Origin: Gemmatimonas sp.
GTDB lineage: Bacteria; Gemmatimonadota; Gemmatimonadetes; Gemmatimonadales; Gemmatimonadaceae
Assembly: GCA_011390885.1 (NCBI GenBank)
Contig: JAABRO010000022.1
Span: 62,001 to 126,000, forward strand
Direction of reading: 5' to 3'
Length of the DNA stretch: 64,000 nucleotides
Each line of letters starts with the position of its first letter. The first letter of the stretch is position 1. Positions 25,418 through 34,102 of this stretch are shown piece after piece. The notes beneath the pieces were generated by a model. That model saw only the letters and a program-made list of their open reading frames with translations. It was not told the origin of the DNA and made no database searches. The position numbers and the translations under genes are program-made.

Positions 25418-25928
25418 CGGCCGTGCGGTCCTCGGCCGCGAGCTGGTGCAGCGCGTCACCCGTGAGCCGGTGCACGGTCCACTCGGTCATGCCACGCGCC
25501 CCCAGCTTCTCGTAGAAGCCGATCGCGTCGGTGTTCCAGTCGAGCACCGACCACTCGAGGCGCCCGCACTGCCGCTCCACGGCGAGCGCCGCGAGCTTCG
25601 TGAGCAGCGCCCGCCCCACGCCGAGACCGCGGAACCGCGGCTCCACGAACAGGTCCTCGAGGTAGATGCCGGGCTGCGCGAGGAACGTGCTGTAGTTGTG
25701 GAAGAAGAGCGCGAAGCCGGCGGGCTCGTCGCCCACGAAGGCCAGCTGCACCTCCGCCGCGGGGCGCGCGCCGAAGAGCGTGTCGCGCAGCCGCTCCTCC
25801 GTGGCCACGCACTCGTGCGCCAGCTGCTCGTACTCGGCGAGCCCGCGGATGAAGCGCAGGATGAGCGGCACGTCGGCCGCCGTGGCCGCACGCAGTGTGA
25901 GCGGGCGCGAAGCAGTGATGTCGGTCAT
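25410..25928 (-). CDS. GNAT-family N-acetyltransferase
   Basis: A 172-residue cytoplasmic acetyltransferase. The GNAT fold is clear: LRAATAADVPLILRFIRGLAEYE opens it (conserved in diamine acetyltransferase-like members), the acetyl-CoA loop is VEPRFRGLGVGRALL, and the C-terminal WSVLDWNTDAIGFYEKLGA strand-helix is present. The EDLFV strand before the CoA loop matches spermidine/thialysine acetyltransferase-type proteins, so a small amine substrate is likely. ATG 25928 is preceded by CACTTT plus six bases, a possible leaderless promoter. Its 3' end overlaps the isomerase start by 8 bases. Confidence 0.9.
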   Translation of the reverse strand: MTDITASRPLTLRAATAADVPLILRFIRGLAEYEQLAHECVATEERLRDTLFGARPAAEVQLAFVGDEPAGFALFFHNYSTFLAQPGIYLEDLFVEPRFRGLGVGRALLTKLAALAVERQCGRLEWSVLDWNTDAIGFYEKLGARGMTEWTVHRLTGDALHQLAAEDRTAGA

Positions 25929-25974
25929 GCGCCGAAAGTGCGGCGCGTGCGCAGCGGGCGCCAGCGCGGACGGC

Positions 25975-27567
25975 TCATCGCGACGGTCGCACGGTGCGCC
26001 CGGGGCGCACGGTCGTGAACACACCGTCGTCCACCACGGCCGCGCCGTTCACGAACACCCAGCGCATGCCCTCTGCCGGACGCTCCGGGTCGGTGTATGT
26101 GGAGCGGTCACGCACGGTCGCGGGATCGAACACGATCACGTCCGCGAACATGCCCGGCGCCAGCACCCCGCGGTCCGCAATGCCGAAGGTGCGCGCGGTG
26201 TTCGCACTCGACCGCGCGACGAACGCCTCGAGCGTCATGATGGGACGGTCCACCACGAAGTCGCGCAGCGCCTTCGGAAACGCGCCGTACTTGCGTGGGT
26301 GGCCGCCCGACCCGTCGCTCCCCGTCGCCACCCACGGCTGCACAGCGAAGGCGTCCACATCCGACTGCTGCATGTTGAACGACGCCACGCTCGGCCCCTC
26401 GCGCGCCAGAATCCGCATGGCCGTGGTGATCGCATCGCTCCCCTCGCGCGCGGCCACCTGATCGAGCGTGCGTCCCACCAGTGACGTGTCGCGCGCGGAA
26501 GTGATGAGCAGCGCGGCCGCACCGCCGCGGCGCCGGAGGTTCTCCGTCATGTCGCCGCGCAGCCGGCCGGCCAGCGCCGGATCGGTGAGGCGACGCACGA
26601 GCGAATCGCGTCCGCCGGCTTCGGCCCAGCGGGGCAGCAGCGCCGCACCCAGACCCGTGCCGGAGGCGAGATACGGATACTGATCGGCCGTCACGCGCAC
26701 GCCACGCGCGCGCGCCGCCTGCACGATGGCGATCACGCTGTCGCTGCGTCCCCAGACGTCCACACCCAGCGCCTTGATGTGCGCGATGTTGGTGGGCACG
26801 CCCGCCTCCTCCCCCACGCGGATCGCTTCGCGCACCGAAGCGAGCAGTCCCACCGTGTAGCTCGATTCGTCGCGCATGTGCGTGTCGTAGAGCCCGCCGA
26901 ACGGGGCCACCTCGCGCGCGAGCGCGATGACCTCCTCGCTGCTGCCGTAGCTGCCGGGTGCGTAGTAGAGCCCCGACGACAGGCCAAGCGCCCCGCCCTG
27001 CATCGCGGTGCGCACGAGCGCGCGCATGCTGTCGAGCGTTGCCGCGTCGGCCGGCACGTCGCGCATGCCGAGCACGCGCTGCCGCACGGTGCCGTGCCCC
27101 ACGAGCACGCCCGCGTTGGCGCCGAGCCCGTTGCGCGTCCAGCGCGCGAGTGTGCCGGCCGCATCGAGCGGCCCGCCGCCGTCGTTGCCGGTGATGACGG
27201 TCGTCACCCCCTGCGCCAGGTACCCGTCGAGCCGACTGGTGCCCGCCGCCCCGAGGTCGAGCAGCACATGGGCGTGCGGATCGATGAAGCCCGGTGCGAC
27301 CACGAGGCCGGTCACGTCGATGCGCCGACGGCCGACCACGCGCGCGGCCGCCGCATCGCCCACGAAGACGACGCGGTCGCCTCGCAGCCCCACGTCGCCG
27401 ATGCGCGCCGGCGCGCCGGTGCCGTCGACCACGCGCCCGCCCGCCAGCAGCACGTCGACGGAGTCCGGCTGCGCGCCGGCGGAGACCACCGGCAGGAGGA
27501 CGAGCGTGAGCAGGGCGAGCGAGCGCCGGCGCGCGGACAGCATCGGGGCAGTGATGGCAGGTGACAT
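25975..27567 (-). CDS. Exported N-acyl-D-amino-acid deacylase-type amidohydrolase
   Basis: A 530-residue exported amidohydrolase. Signal peptide to about VSAGAQ, then DVLLAGGRVVDGTGAPARIGDVGLRGDRV (in blocks), the metal motif GFIDPHAHVLLDLG, LGLSSGLYYAPGSYGSSEEV, HMRDES and NIAHIKALG, and the C-terminal GSDGSGGHPRKYGAFP, all typical of D-aminoacylases. It hydrolyses N-acyl-D-amino acids or related amides; D-amino acids from peptidoglycan are a plausible source. Total length and the RGVLAPGMFADVIVFDP tail are normal. The ATG at 27567 lies six bases after a CAGTTT box with TTACGC 17 bases further up. An internal ATG at 27543 is possible. Confidence 0.9.
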   Translation of the reverse strand: MSPAITAPMLSARRRSLALLTLVLLPVVSAGAQPDSVDVLLAGGRVVDGTGAPARIGDVGLRGDRVVFVGDAAAARVVGRRRIDVTGLVVAPGFIDPHAHVLLDLGAAGTSRLDGYLAQGVTTVITGNDGGGPLDAAGTLARWTRNGLGANAGVLVGHGTVRQRVLGMRDVPADAATLDSMRALVRTAMQGGALGLSSGLYYAPGSYGSSEEVIALAREVAPFGGLYDTHMRDESSYTVGLLASVREAIRVGEEAGVPTNIAHIKALGVDVWGRSDSVIAIVQAARARGVRVTADQYPYLASGTGLGAALLPRWAEAGGRDSLVRRLTDPALAGRLRGDMTENLRRRGGAAALLITSARDTSLVGRTLDQVAAREGSDAITTAMRILAREGPSVASFNMQQSDVDAFAVQPWVATGSDGSGGHPRKYGAFPKALRDFVVDRPIMTLEAFVARSSANTARTFGIADRGVLAPGMFADVIVFDPATVRDRSTYTDPERPAEGMRWVFVNGAAVVDDGVFTTVRPGRTVRPSR

Positions 27568-27573
27568 GCCCCA

Positions 27574-27602
27574 AAACTGCCTGCCGCGCGAGGGATGCGT
27601 AA
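27574..27602 (-). promoter_or_regulatory. Possible promoter of the D-aminoacylase gene
   Basis: Minus strand: TTACGC (27602-27597), 17-base spacer, CAGTTT (27579-27574), six bases, ATG 27567. The -35 match is modest; the -10 placement repeats that of the GMC and DUF1499 genes. Confidence 0.45.
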
Positions 27603-27757
27603 GGTTACGGAGTCGGCACCCACGTAGCGTTCCGGAGCCGCCGCGACCGTATCACTCGCACGTTGTCGCAGCCTGCGCGTGATCTGTTATTGCAGGAGTT
27701 CAGTCACGGGAGGCGCCACGAGGGCGACCCCGCTGGCGTCATTCCTGCAAATTCCTG

Positions 27758-29890
27758 GTGTTCTCTCGCGTTTCGTGCCGCTTCGCGCGGCTGGCCATCG
27801 GCTCCATCGCCGTGCTTGCGATGTCTCCCGCGCGCCTCACCGCACAGCCCGCGACGGTGCGCGGCCTTGTGTCCGACGCGTCGTCCGGCGCAGCCGTTGC
27901 CGATGCGGCCGTGCTCGTGATCACCGGTGATGACACCCTGCGCGTGTCCACGTCGACCGACGGTGCGTTCCGCGCCGCCCTGCCGCGCCGCGGTAACGCC
28001 ATCGTCGTCGTGCGTCGCCTTGGCTTCGCGCCGCGGCGTGTGGTCGTATCGACCGACGACGGCGAGGGCCCGGAGACGCGCGTGGCGCTCACACCGCTCG
28101 CGCTGCGCCTCGACGCCACGGTGATCACGGCCGCGCGCCGCGAACAGCGCCTCAAGGATGCCGTGGTGCCGATCGAGCTCGTGAGTCGGCGCGACATCGA
28201 GCGCAGCGGTGCCACCGACGTGGCGAGCGTGCTCACCGAGCAGCTCGGCATTCAACTCGAGGGCGGCCTGCCCGCCGGCGCCGGTGTGCAGCTGCAGGGA
28301 CTCGGCACCAACCGCGTGCTCGTGCTCGTGGACGGCCAGCCGCTCGTGGGCCGGGTGAACGGCAACCTCGACCTGTCGCGTCTTCCCACCGCCAACCTCG
28401 AACGCATCGAAGTGATCAAGGGCCCGCAGTCCACGCTGTACGGGTCGGATGCAATGGGCGGCGTGATCAACCTCGTGACGCACCGTCCGACGACGGGTCG
28501 CACGGAGGGCACCTTGCAGGCCATCGGTGGCAGCCGCGGTCGTCTCGACCTGCACGGGTCGCTGCTGCGTGGGGGTGATCGCGTGCAGGCCGGTGTGGAC
28601 GTCGGGTCGCGGTCGGTGCAGCTCGCGCCCGGCGTGGCGAGTGACCGCGGCACCTTCGCCGAGCGCCTCGAGGTGGCGCCGCAGCTGCGCGTCACGCTCA
28701 GCGACGCGTGGCAGCTCGAGACCGGCGGCCTCGTGATCTCCGAGCGGCAGCGCTATCGCACCGGGCAGCTCTTCCGCTTCGCCGATCGCGACCAGCACGC
28801 CGCCCGACTCGGCGCGACGTACCAGCGCGGCACCTCGCGCGCCGCCGCGCTCCTGTATCGGTCGCGGTTCGACCACTTCGCACGCGCCAGTACGCTCGAC
28901 ACCCCGCAGGGCGACAACGGCGAGCGCGACCGGCAGGTGCTCACGGAACTCGAACTCACGTACAGCGGTGCCCTGCGCCAGGCCGTGGTCGATGCCGGCC
29001 TGGAGCTGCGCCGCGAGGAGATCGTGGCCGACCGCGTGGACGGACTGCGTCGCGGATTCAACGCGGTGGAGCCGTTCGCGCAGGTCACGCTTGGCGGCGG
29101 ACGACTCGCCGTCACGCCCGGCGCGCGCTTCACGTGGAACGAACGCTGGGGCAGCTACGCGACGCCGCGCGTGGCCGCGCTCTGGCGCCCGCGCGAGGCG
29201 CTGAGCGTGCGCGCCACCATCGGCCGCGGCTTCCGCGCACCCGACTTCAAGGAGCTGTACCTCGCCTTCGCCAACCCGCAGGCCGGGTACGCCGTGCGCG
29301 GCAACGAGAATCTGCGTCCCGAGACGAGCACCAGTGCGCAGGTGCAGGTGGAGTACGCCGCCGATCGCGTGTACGTGCGCGCCAGCACGTACGAGAATCG
29401 CCTCGAGGACTTCATCGAGTTCGTCGCGGCCGACGCCGCCGGCCTGTTCACGTATGGCAACGTGGCGCGCGCGCGCACGCGCGGTGCCGAAGGCGAAGCG
29501 GGACTCACGCTTGGACGCACGCGCATGGAAGGCGGCGTGGCGTACCTCGACGCGCGCGACACGCGCACGGGGCGCGTGCTGCTGGGCCGTCCGCGGTGGT
29601 CGGGGCGATTCTCCGCGACGGCGGGGCAGCTGCTCGGCGCGCGCGTATCGGCCACGCTGGTGCACACCGGCGACACGCCGACACAGCGCGACGACGAAGA
29701 CGGCGTCGTGCTCGCCACCCAGCGCGCCTTCACGCGCCTCGACCTGCGCGCCGCGCGCCCGATCGTGTCGGGGATCGAGCTGGCCATCGGCGTGGACAAC
29801 GTGATGAATCGACAGCTCGGCGCCGACTGGCCCGGCTTCACCGGACGCCTCTGGCACGCCGGACTGACCTGGAAGCCGAGCACGCGCTGA
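27758..29890 (+). CDS. TonB-dependent outer-membrane receptor, BtuB/FepA-like
   Basis: A 710-residue receptor. A signal peptide (to about LTAQPATV) is followed by a carboxypeptidase-regulatory-like domain (residues 33-110), then the plug: ELVSRRDIERSGATDVASVL, VLVLVDGQPLVGRVNG, RIEVIKGPQSTLYGSDAMGGVINLVT (in blocks). The C-terminal barrel ends with LGADWPGFTGRLWHAGLTWKP, a usual last strand. It imports a large scarce nutrient such as cobalamin, a siderophore or another chelate with TonB energy. No adjacent uptake genes or riboswitch were found. Start: GTG at 27758, chosen for the signal peptide; the 190-base upstream gap shows no clear promoter. Confidence 0.9.
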   Translation: MFSRVSCRFARLAIGSIAVLAMSPARLTAQPATVRGLVSDASSGAAVADAAVLVITGDDTLRVSTSTDGAFRAALPRRGNAIVVVRRLGFAPRRVVVSTDDGEGPETRVALTPLALRLDATVITAARREQRLKDAVVPIELVSRRDIERSGATDVASVLTEQLGIQLEGGLPAGAGVQLQGLGTNRVLVLVDGQPLVGRVNGNLDLSRLPTANLERIEVIKGPQSTLYGSDAMGGVINLVTHRPTTGRTEGTLQAIGGSRGRLDLHGSLLRGGDRVQAGVDVGSRSVQLAPGVASDRGTFAERLEVAPQLRVTLSDAWQLETGGLVISERQRYRTGQLFRFADRDQHAARLGATYQRGTSRAAALLYRSRFDHFARASTLDTPQGDNGERDRQVLTELELTYSGALRQAVVDAGLELRREEIVADRVDGLRRGFNAVEPFAQVTLGGGRLAVTPGARFTWNERWGSYATPRVAALWRPREALSVRATIGRGFRAPDFKELYLAFANPQAGYAVRGNENLRPETSTSAQVQVEYAADRVYVRASTYENRLEDFIEFVAADAAGLFTYGNVARARTRGAEGEAGLTLGRTRMEGGVAYLDARDTRTGRVLLGRPRWSGRFSATAGQLLGARVSATLVHTGDTPTQRDDEDGVVLATQRAFTRLDLRAARPIVSGIELAIGVDNVMNRQLGADWPGFTGRLWHAGLTWKPSTR

Positions 29891-29931
29891 CCAACAGCTG
29901 ATCACGCGCTGATCACGAGCTGCTCGCGCGG

Positions 29932-30516
29932 TCAGCCGTTGTACAGCGGTCCGCCAAGCTCCCGATAGCGCTGCAGCACGGCGCGCGCCGACGCGCGCTC
30001 GATGCCCTCCACGAACGTGATGCCGCGCGCCTCCAGGTAGCGCACCGACTCGGGGAACACAGGCCCTTCGTCGAACCCGATGGCCATGGCGTCGTCGCGC
30101 GTGGCCCCGATGAGCACGCGCGACACGCCGCTCCAGTGCACCGCCCCGAGGCACATCGCACACGGCGCACAGGAGGTGGCCAGCACGTGCGCCACCGGCG
30201 CCGGTGGCGAGGCCAGCGTGTACGAGCCCAGCGCGCGCTGCGCGAACATGAGCGCCACGACCTCGGCGTGCAGCACGGCGTTGTCGCGCGTCTCCACCAG
30301 GTTCACGCCCACCGACACGAGCCGGCCGGTGGCCTCCTCGAAGACCGCAGCGCCGAATGGGCCGCCGGTGCCGTGCTCCACGTTGCCGCGCGCCAGTGCA
30401 ATGGCGAGCGCAACGCGCGCTTCGTCGGTGCGGCACGGGGAGGCCGTGTTCGCCAGCGCCACGGCCCACGACGGCAGCGCGACCTCGATCGGCGTGCCCC
30501 AGTTCGCATCGCTCAC
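29932..30516 (-). CDS. Nucleoside/nucleobase deaminase (CMP/dCMP deaminase fold)
   Basis: A 194-residue zinc deaminase. The zinc and catalytic residues are in VLHAEVVAL (His83, Glu85) and SCAPCAMCLGAVHWSG (Cys119, Cys122). The GGPFGAAVF strand matches guanine deaminase and tRNA-adenosine deaminase relatives. The extra N-terminal 25 residues and the distinct C-terminal helix favour a free nucleoside or base substrate over tRNA. Start is a GTG at 30516. Convergent with the TonB receptor gene across 41 bases carrying a twice-repeated GCTGATCACG-like sequence. Twenty-four bases separate it from the DUF1499 gene upstream region on its other side. Confidence 0.88.
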   Translation of the reverse strand: MSDANWGTPIEVALPSWAVALANTASPCRTDEARVALAIALARGNVEHGTGGPFGAAVFEEATGRLVSVGVNLVETRDNAVLHAEVVALMFAQRALGSYTLASPPAPVAHVLATSCAPCAMCLGAVHWSGVSRVLIGATRDDAMAIGFDEGPVFPESVRYLEARGITFVEGIERASARAVLQRYRELGGPLYNG

Positions 30517-30540
30517 GGTGCGACGCTCACGACTCGCTGC

Positions 30541-30948
30541 TCACGGCGCGGCAGCGAGGCGCGCGCCGATGCGCGTCATGCGCTTGCGGTTCACACCGAG
30601 ATCACTCTTGCCCACGCGCGAGGCCGAGCGGAAGCGGAACACGCGCGCCTCGGCGTCGACCACCACGATCACGTCGTCCACGAATCGGAAGAGACGACTC
30701 GTGGCCTCGGCGCGGAGCACGCCCGGCTCCTCGGCCACGATGACCGTGCGCGCTTCGGCCTGCAACGCCGCGCGAGCGCGCGCCTGCGCCGCCTCGGGGC
30801 TGTCACGGAAGGGGATCGCCGCCATGCGCTGCGATTCGGTCGTCGCTTCGGTGGACACGCAGTTGGGCGTGTCCGGGCACGAGAGGTCCTGGCGGATCGT
30901 GGACACGGTGAGGAGCGAGAGCAGCGGGAGCAGGAGGGTGACGCGCAT
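30541..30948 (-). CDS. DUF1499 exported protein
   Basis: A 135-residue protein with a short hydrophobic N-terminus and the DUF1499 signature LSCPDTPNCVSTEA followed by IPFRDSPEAAQARARAAL, an RTVIVAEEPGVLRAEATSRLFRFVDDV stretch in conserved blocks and FRFRSASRVGKSDLGVNRKR at the end. The function of the family is unknown; it is often periplasmic. ATG 30948 is preferred over one at 30978 because a TTGACT-N17-CAGCAT promoter ends six bases before it, giving a leaderless start. It is divergent from copC. Confidence 0.82.
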   Translation of the reverse strand: MRVTLLLPLLSLLTVSTIRQDLSCPDTPNCVSTEATTESQRMAAIPFRDSPEAAQARARAALQAEARTVIVAEEPGVLRAEATSRLFRFVDDVIVVVDAEARVFRFRSASRVGKSDLGVNRKRMTRIGARLAAAP

Positions 30949-30954
30949 GCCTTC

Positions 30955-30983
30955 ATGCTGACCGCCATGGCCGGCCAAGTCAA
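30955..30983 (-). promoter_or_regulatory. Promoter of the DUF1499 gene, leaderless type
   Basis: Minus strand: TTGACT (30983-30978), 17-base spacer, CAGCAT (30960-30955), six bases, ATG 30948. The -35 box matches 5 of 6 consensus bases. Confidence 0.68.
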
Positions 30984-30992
30984 CGCGGGACG

Positions 30993-31021
30993 TTGGCCGA
31001 GGCGCTCGTGCTGTCTAGCTT
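30993..31021 (+). promoter_or_regulatory. Promoter of the CopC gene
   Basis: TTGGCC (30993-30998), 17-base spacer, TAGCTT (31016-31021). The gene starts at 31070, so a leader of about 42 bases is expected. Nine bases separate its -35 box from that of the divergent DUF1499 promoter. Confidence 0.65.
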
Positions 31022-31069
31022 TCGGCTGTCCGCCACGTCTCGATCGCTGCCCGACTTCTGCCGAGTCCG

Positions 31070-31420
31070 ATGATGCTGCGCTCCACCACCCGCTTCTGGC
31101 CGCTGCTCGCGGCGGCGATCCTCCTGCCGCTGCACCTCAAGCTCGACCGCTCCGATCCGAGCGCGGGCGCGACGCTCGACGCGGCGCCGGCGGCGGTGCG
31201 CCTGTGGTTCTCGCAGGCGGTGGAGCTGCCGGTCACGAAGGTGACGGTCACGAACGCGGCGAAGGAGGCCGTGCCCGTGCGAGCGCTCGAGCGCGCAACG
31301 GACGGCGCGGTGGTCGCGCCGCTGCCGACCCTCGGCGCCGGCCGCTACACCGTCTCGTGGCGCACGATGGCCAAGGACGGGCACGTGGTGAAGGGCGACT
31401 TCGCCTTCACGGTGAAGTGA
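31070..31420 (+). CDS. CopC-domain copper-binding protein
   Basis: A 116-residue exported protein. After a hydrophobic signal it has the CopC pattern: an early histidine (His22) in LHLKLDRSDPSAGATL, RLWFSQAVELP, and the closing RYTVSWRTMAKDGHVVKGDFAFTV with the second copper-ligand histidine (DGH). The fold is a beta-barrel that binds Cu(II). No copD transporter lies next to it. An oddity is that the first ligand lies right against the hydrophobic segment, so the exact cleavage site is unclear. Two ATGs (31070, 31073) are adjacent. Its last 14 bases overlap the end of the convergent cytochrome c gene. Confidence 0.88.
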   Translation: MMLRSTTRFWPLLAAAILLPLHLKLDRSDPSAGATLDAAPAAVRLWFSQAVELPVTKVTVTNAAKEAVPVRALERATDGAVVAPLPTLGAGRYTVSWRTMAKDGHVVKGDFAFTVK

Positions 31421-32264
31421 CGCCGGACTCCTGCAGCCAGGCCACGAGCGCGCGGATCGTCGTGGCGTCGAGCTGACCGCCGCGCTCCTTCGCAAAGGGC
31501 ATCATCGCGGTGCCGGCCACGCCGCGCGCGATGATCGCGTAGGTGGAATCGGGGTTCGAACGTAGCGCGGCCGACAGCGGACGCAGCGCCGGACCGATCG
31601 CCGAGCCTTCGGCCGTCGCGCCGTGGCACGCCGCGCAGCGCGACGCGTACACGCGCTCGGTCTCCGCCGTCGCCACGGCCCGCAGGGCCTGCGTGTCCGC
31701 AGGCTGTCCCGGCACGCCACCGGGTGGACTGGCGGTCGTGTCGGAAGTCGCCGGTGCCGCCGTGTCGAGCGCAACCACGGCCCGCGGCGGCGCAGCCTCG
31801 CCGCGATACCAGCCCGGCACGCTCGGCGCCCCCTCCTCGAGGGAGCGCAGGTACGTCACCAGGCGCGTGATCTCCTGCGCCGTGAACGGGCCGCCGAGAT
31901 CGAGGTCGTACGCCACCATGGCCGACCCGGGAATGCCTCCCGAGATCAGCCACTGCAGCTGCTTGTCCGACACCGACGTGAGGAACTCCTTCGCGCCGAG
32001 CGTGGGAAAGCCGCGGCCGCCACGCGCGTCGTCACCATGGCACGCCGCACAGTGCTGTGCGAACAGCGTCGCGCCGAGCGTGATGTTTTCGGTGCGCGTG
32101 GCCTCGAGCGTGCGCTCGCGCCGCGCCGGCTCCCCCAGCTTGTAGAGTGGAAACGCAACGATGAGCAGGGCCATGCACACGAGCCCCGCCATGTAGTAGC
32201 GGTCGAGCGTGCGCGCCTGCTCGGGCGTGTCCAGCGGACGCGGCGTGGGACGCGGAGCGGCCAC
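31407..32264 (-). CDS. Membrane-anchored diheme cytochrome c of the bc complex
   Basis: A 285-residue protein with one membrane helix (residues 24-43, YYMAGLVCMALLIVAFPLYKL region) and two cytochrome c domains. The heme sites are CAACHGDD at 72-76 and CAACHGAT at 210-214; methionine ligands are likely in SAMVAYD and TAMMPFA. A proline/alanine-rich linker (about 158-195) separates the domains. The GTG start at 32264 lies four bases after the Rieske stop. It replaces cytochrome c1 in this complex and passes electrons to a soluble cytochrome or oxidase. Part of the operon from 36196. Confidence 0.88.
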   Translation of the reverse strand: MAAPRPTPRPLDTPEQARTLDRYYMAGLVCMALLIVAFPLYKLGEPARRERTLEATRTENITLGATLFAQHCAACHGDDARGGRGFPTLGAKEFLTSVSDKQLQWLISGGIPGSAMVAYDLDLGGPFTAQEITRLVTYLRSLEEGAPSVPGWYRGEAAPPRAVVALDTAAPATSDTTASPPGGVPGQPADTQALRAVATAETERVYASRCAACHGATAEGSAIGPALRPLSAALRSNPDSTYAIIARGVAGTAMMPFAKERGGQLDATTIRALVAWLQESGVTSP

Positions 32265-32268
32265 GGCG

Positions 32269-32769
32269 TCAGCCCTCGGCGGCCGGTGCGCAGCTGCCGC
32301 CGCGGTCGGGCGTGTCGTACACCCGCGAGCCAAGCGGCGCGCCCTGCTCGAGGATGGCGGTGTTCACCACCACGCGTCCGTCCACGACCTGCAGCGGATG
32401 CTTGTCCATGCCGCGCGGCGCGGGGCCGCTGATCCACTCCCCGGCGAGGTTGTAGACCGACCCGTGGCACGGGCACTCGAACTTCCCCGACGCCTCACAG
32501 AACGGCACCGCGCACCCGAGGTGCGGACACTTCTGCGAGACGGCGAACAGCTCCTCCTTGGCGCGTGTCACGAAGAAGCGCCCTTCGCGCACGAAGGTGG
32601 CCGACCCTTCCGGATAGGCGTCGGGCGGCAGGAGCGGCAGCAGGCCGCCGCCGCCGACATCGGCGAGGGGCTTGAGCGCCTCGAACGAGGTCCAGCCGGC
32701 GGCCACGACGAGCAGGCCGCTGCCCACCTTCCATCCTGCTTCCAGCATCTCGCGTCGCGTCGGGCTCAT
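32269..32769 (-). CDS. Rieske 2Fe-2S protein
   Basis: A 166-residue iron-sulfur subunit of the bc-type complex. The N-terminal [23 protein letters not shown] is a twin-arginine signal-anchor. Cluster ligands are Cys81 and His83 in CPHLGC, and Cys99 and His102 in CPCHGS; Cys86 and Cys101 can form the usual disulfide. It receives electrons from quinol at cytochrome b. It lies 13 bases after the cytochrome b stop and four before the diheme cytochrome c, in the order b, Rieske, c. Confidence 0.95.
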   Translation of the reverse strand: MSPTRREMLEAGWKVGSGLLVVAAGWTSFEALKPLADVGGGGLLPLLPPDAYPEGSATFVREGRFFVTRAKEELFAVSQKCPHLGCAVPFCEASGKFECPCHGSVYNLAGEWISGPAPRGMDKHPLQVVDGRVVVNTAILEQGAPLGSRVYDTPDRGGSCAPAAEG

Positions 32770-32782
32770 GCGTGCGCTCCAC

Positions 32783-34102
32783 TCATGGTTCGAAGTACAG
32801 GTGTTCCCAGGGCAACACGAAGCCCCAGCCGGGTCCGCGGAAGAGCGCCCCGATCACGGTGAGCACCGCGAGGGCGCCGAAGATCAGCCAGAACAGCGTG
32901 AGCGCCACGCGACGATGCTCGGGGCGCCGTGACGGATTGCGGTCCACGTACGGCAGCAGCACGAGCGCGGCGACGAGCATGCCCGGCGCGAGCACGCCCG
33001 CAACGAGCGGATCGAAGTGCGCCAGCAACTCCTGCAATCCCACGAAGTACCACGGGGCCTTCGACGGTTCGGGCGTGAGGTTGGGGTTCGCGAGTTCGCG
33101 CAGCGGTGCCTCGAAGGCGATGCCGAGCGCGAGCACCAGTGCCGTCACCGCGAGCGCGACCACCTGGTGCCGGATCAGCAGGTGCGGCCACGCGAACACC
33201 TCGTCCTCGGGCTGCCTGACATGGCCGGGTCCCTCGTCCGTCTCCACCACGCCGAGCACGCGCCGGCCGTCCGCGAGCCAGCGCGCGTCGGCGGGCACCG
33301 GTGCCTGCGGAACACGCACGGCCTCGGTGGCGCGCTCGGTCACGTCGCGCGCGACGTCGGGGTCGCCCACGGCCAGCCCGTCCTTGCGCAGGCGCCACAG
33401 GTGCACGGCCATGATCGCGAAGAAGGCGGCCGTGAGCACCGCCACGTGAATCACGTAGAACCGCAGCAGTGCCGACTGGCCGATCGTGCTGCCACCGAGC
33501 AGGAAGTTGCGCAGCCACCCGCCCACGCCGGGCGCGTACTGCACGAGGTCCGAGCCCACCGTCACCGCCCAGTAGGCGAGCTGGTCCCACGGCAGCAGGT
33601 AGCCGGTGAACGAGTACGCCAGCGTGACCACCAGCAGCGCCACGCCGATCACCCAATTGAACTGCCGTGGCGCCTTGTACGCGCCGTCCACGAACACGCG
33701 CACGAGGTGGAACACCACCGCGAGCACCATGAGGTGCGCACCCCAGCGGTGCACGTTGCGGATGAGCTGGCCGAACCCGACCTGCGTGCGCAACTGCTGC
33801 ATGTCGCCGTACGCCATGCTCACGGCCGGCGTATAGAAGAACATCAGGTACACGCCGGTAATGAGCAGGATCGCGTACAGCACGGTGGAGATGAAACCGA
33901 GCCGCCACGTGGAGCGAAAGCGCAGCAGCGCGCGCGGCACCCGCACGGGATACACGTGCAGGAACACGTTGCCGAAGGCGCGCTGCGCCCGCCCGCGCGG
34001 GGAGTCGAGCGACGGCGTGCGCACGATCGAGCGGTACACCGCGCTCTCCTGCACGCGCGTGCGCCACGAACGGGACGAGCCGGGGGCGGAGGAGTCAGGC
34101 AT
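32783..34102 (-). CDS. Cytochrome b of bc-type complex, b6-like heme spacing
   Basis: A 439-residue quinol-oxidising membrane protein. Heme ligands are His118 and His132 in the second helix and His219 and His234 in the fourth, so the spacing is 14 and 15 residues. A 15-residue gap in the second pair is the b6 arrangement, not the mitochondrial-type 14. The C-terminal half carries the subunit-IV-like region with the quinol-site segment [14 protein letters not shown], so both halves are in one chain joined by a roughly 70-residue charged linker. The ATG at 34102 overlaps the FAD/iron-sulfur gene by 8 bases. About eight helices. Confidence 0.93.
   Translation of the reverse strand: MPDSSAPGSSRSWRTRVQESAVYRSIVRTPSLDSPRGRAQRAFGNVFLHVYPVRVPRALLRFRSTWRLGFISTVLYAILLITGVYLMFFYTPAVSMAYGDMQQLRTQVGFGQLIRNVHRWGAHLMVLAVVFHLVRVFVDGAYKAPRQFNWVIGVALLVVTLAYSFTGYLLPWDQLAYWAVTVGSDLVQYAPGVGGWLRNFLLGGSTIGQSALLRFYVIHVAVLTAAFFAIMAVHLWRLRKDGLAVGDPDVARDVTERATEAVRVPQAPVPADARWLADGRRVLGVVETDEGPGHVRQPEDEVFAWPHLLIRHQVVALAVTALVLALGIAFEAPLRELANPNLTPEPSKAPWYFVGLQELLAHFDPLVAGVLAPGMLVAALVLLPYVDRNPSRRPEHRRVALTLFWLIFGALAVLTVIGALFRGPGWGFVLPWEHLYFEP

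Noticed and set aside
27568-27757. Possible cobalamin riboswitch before the BtuB-like TonB receptor
   Set aside because: The conserved B12-box and core elements are not present; only a GGAGGCGCCACGAGG-like stretch is seen.
31540-31570. GGTTCGAAC-like sequence resembling a tRNA T-arm
   Set aside because: It lies inside the diheme cytochrome c gene and no acceptor stem or anticodon arm can be formed around it.
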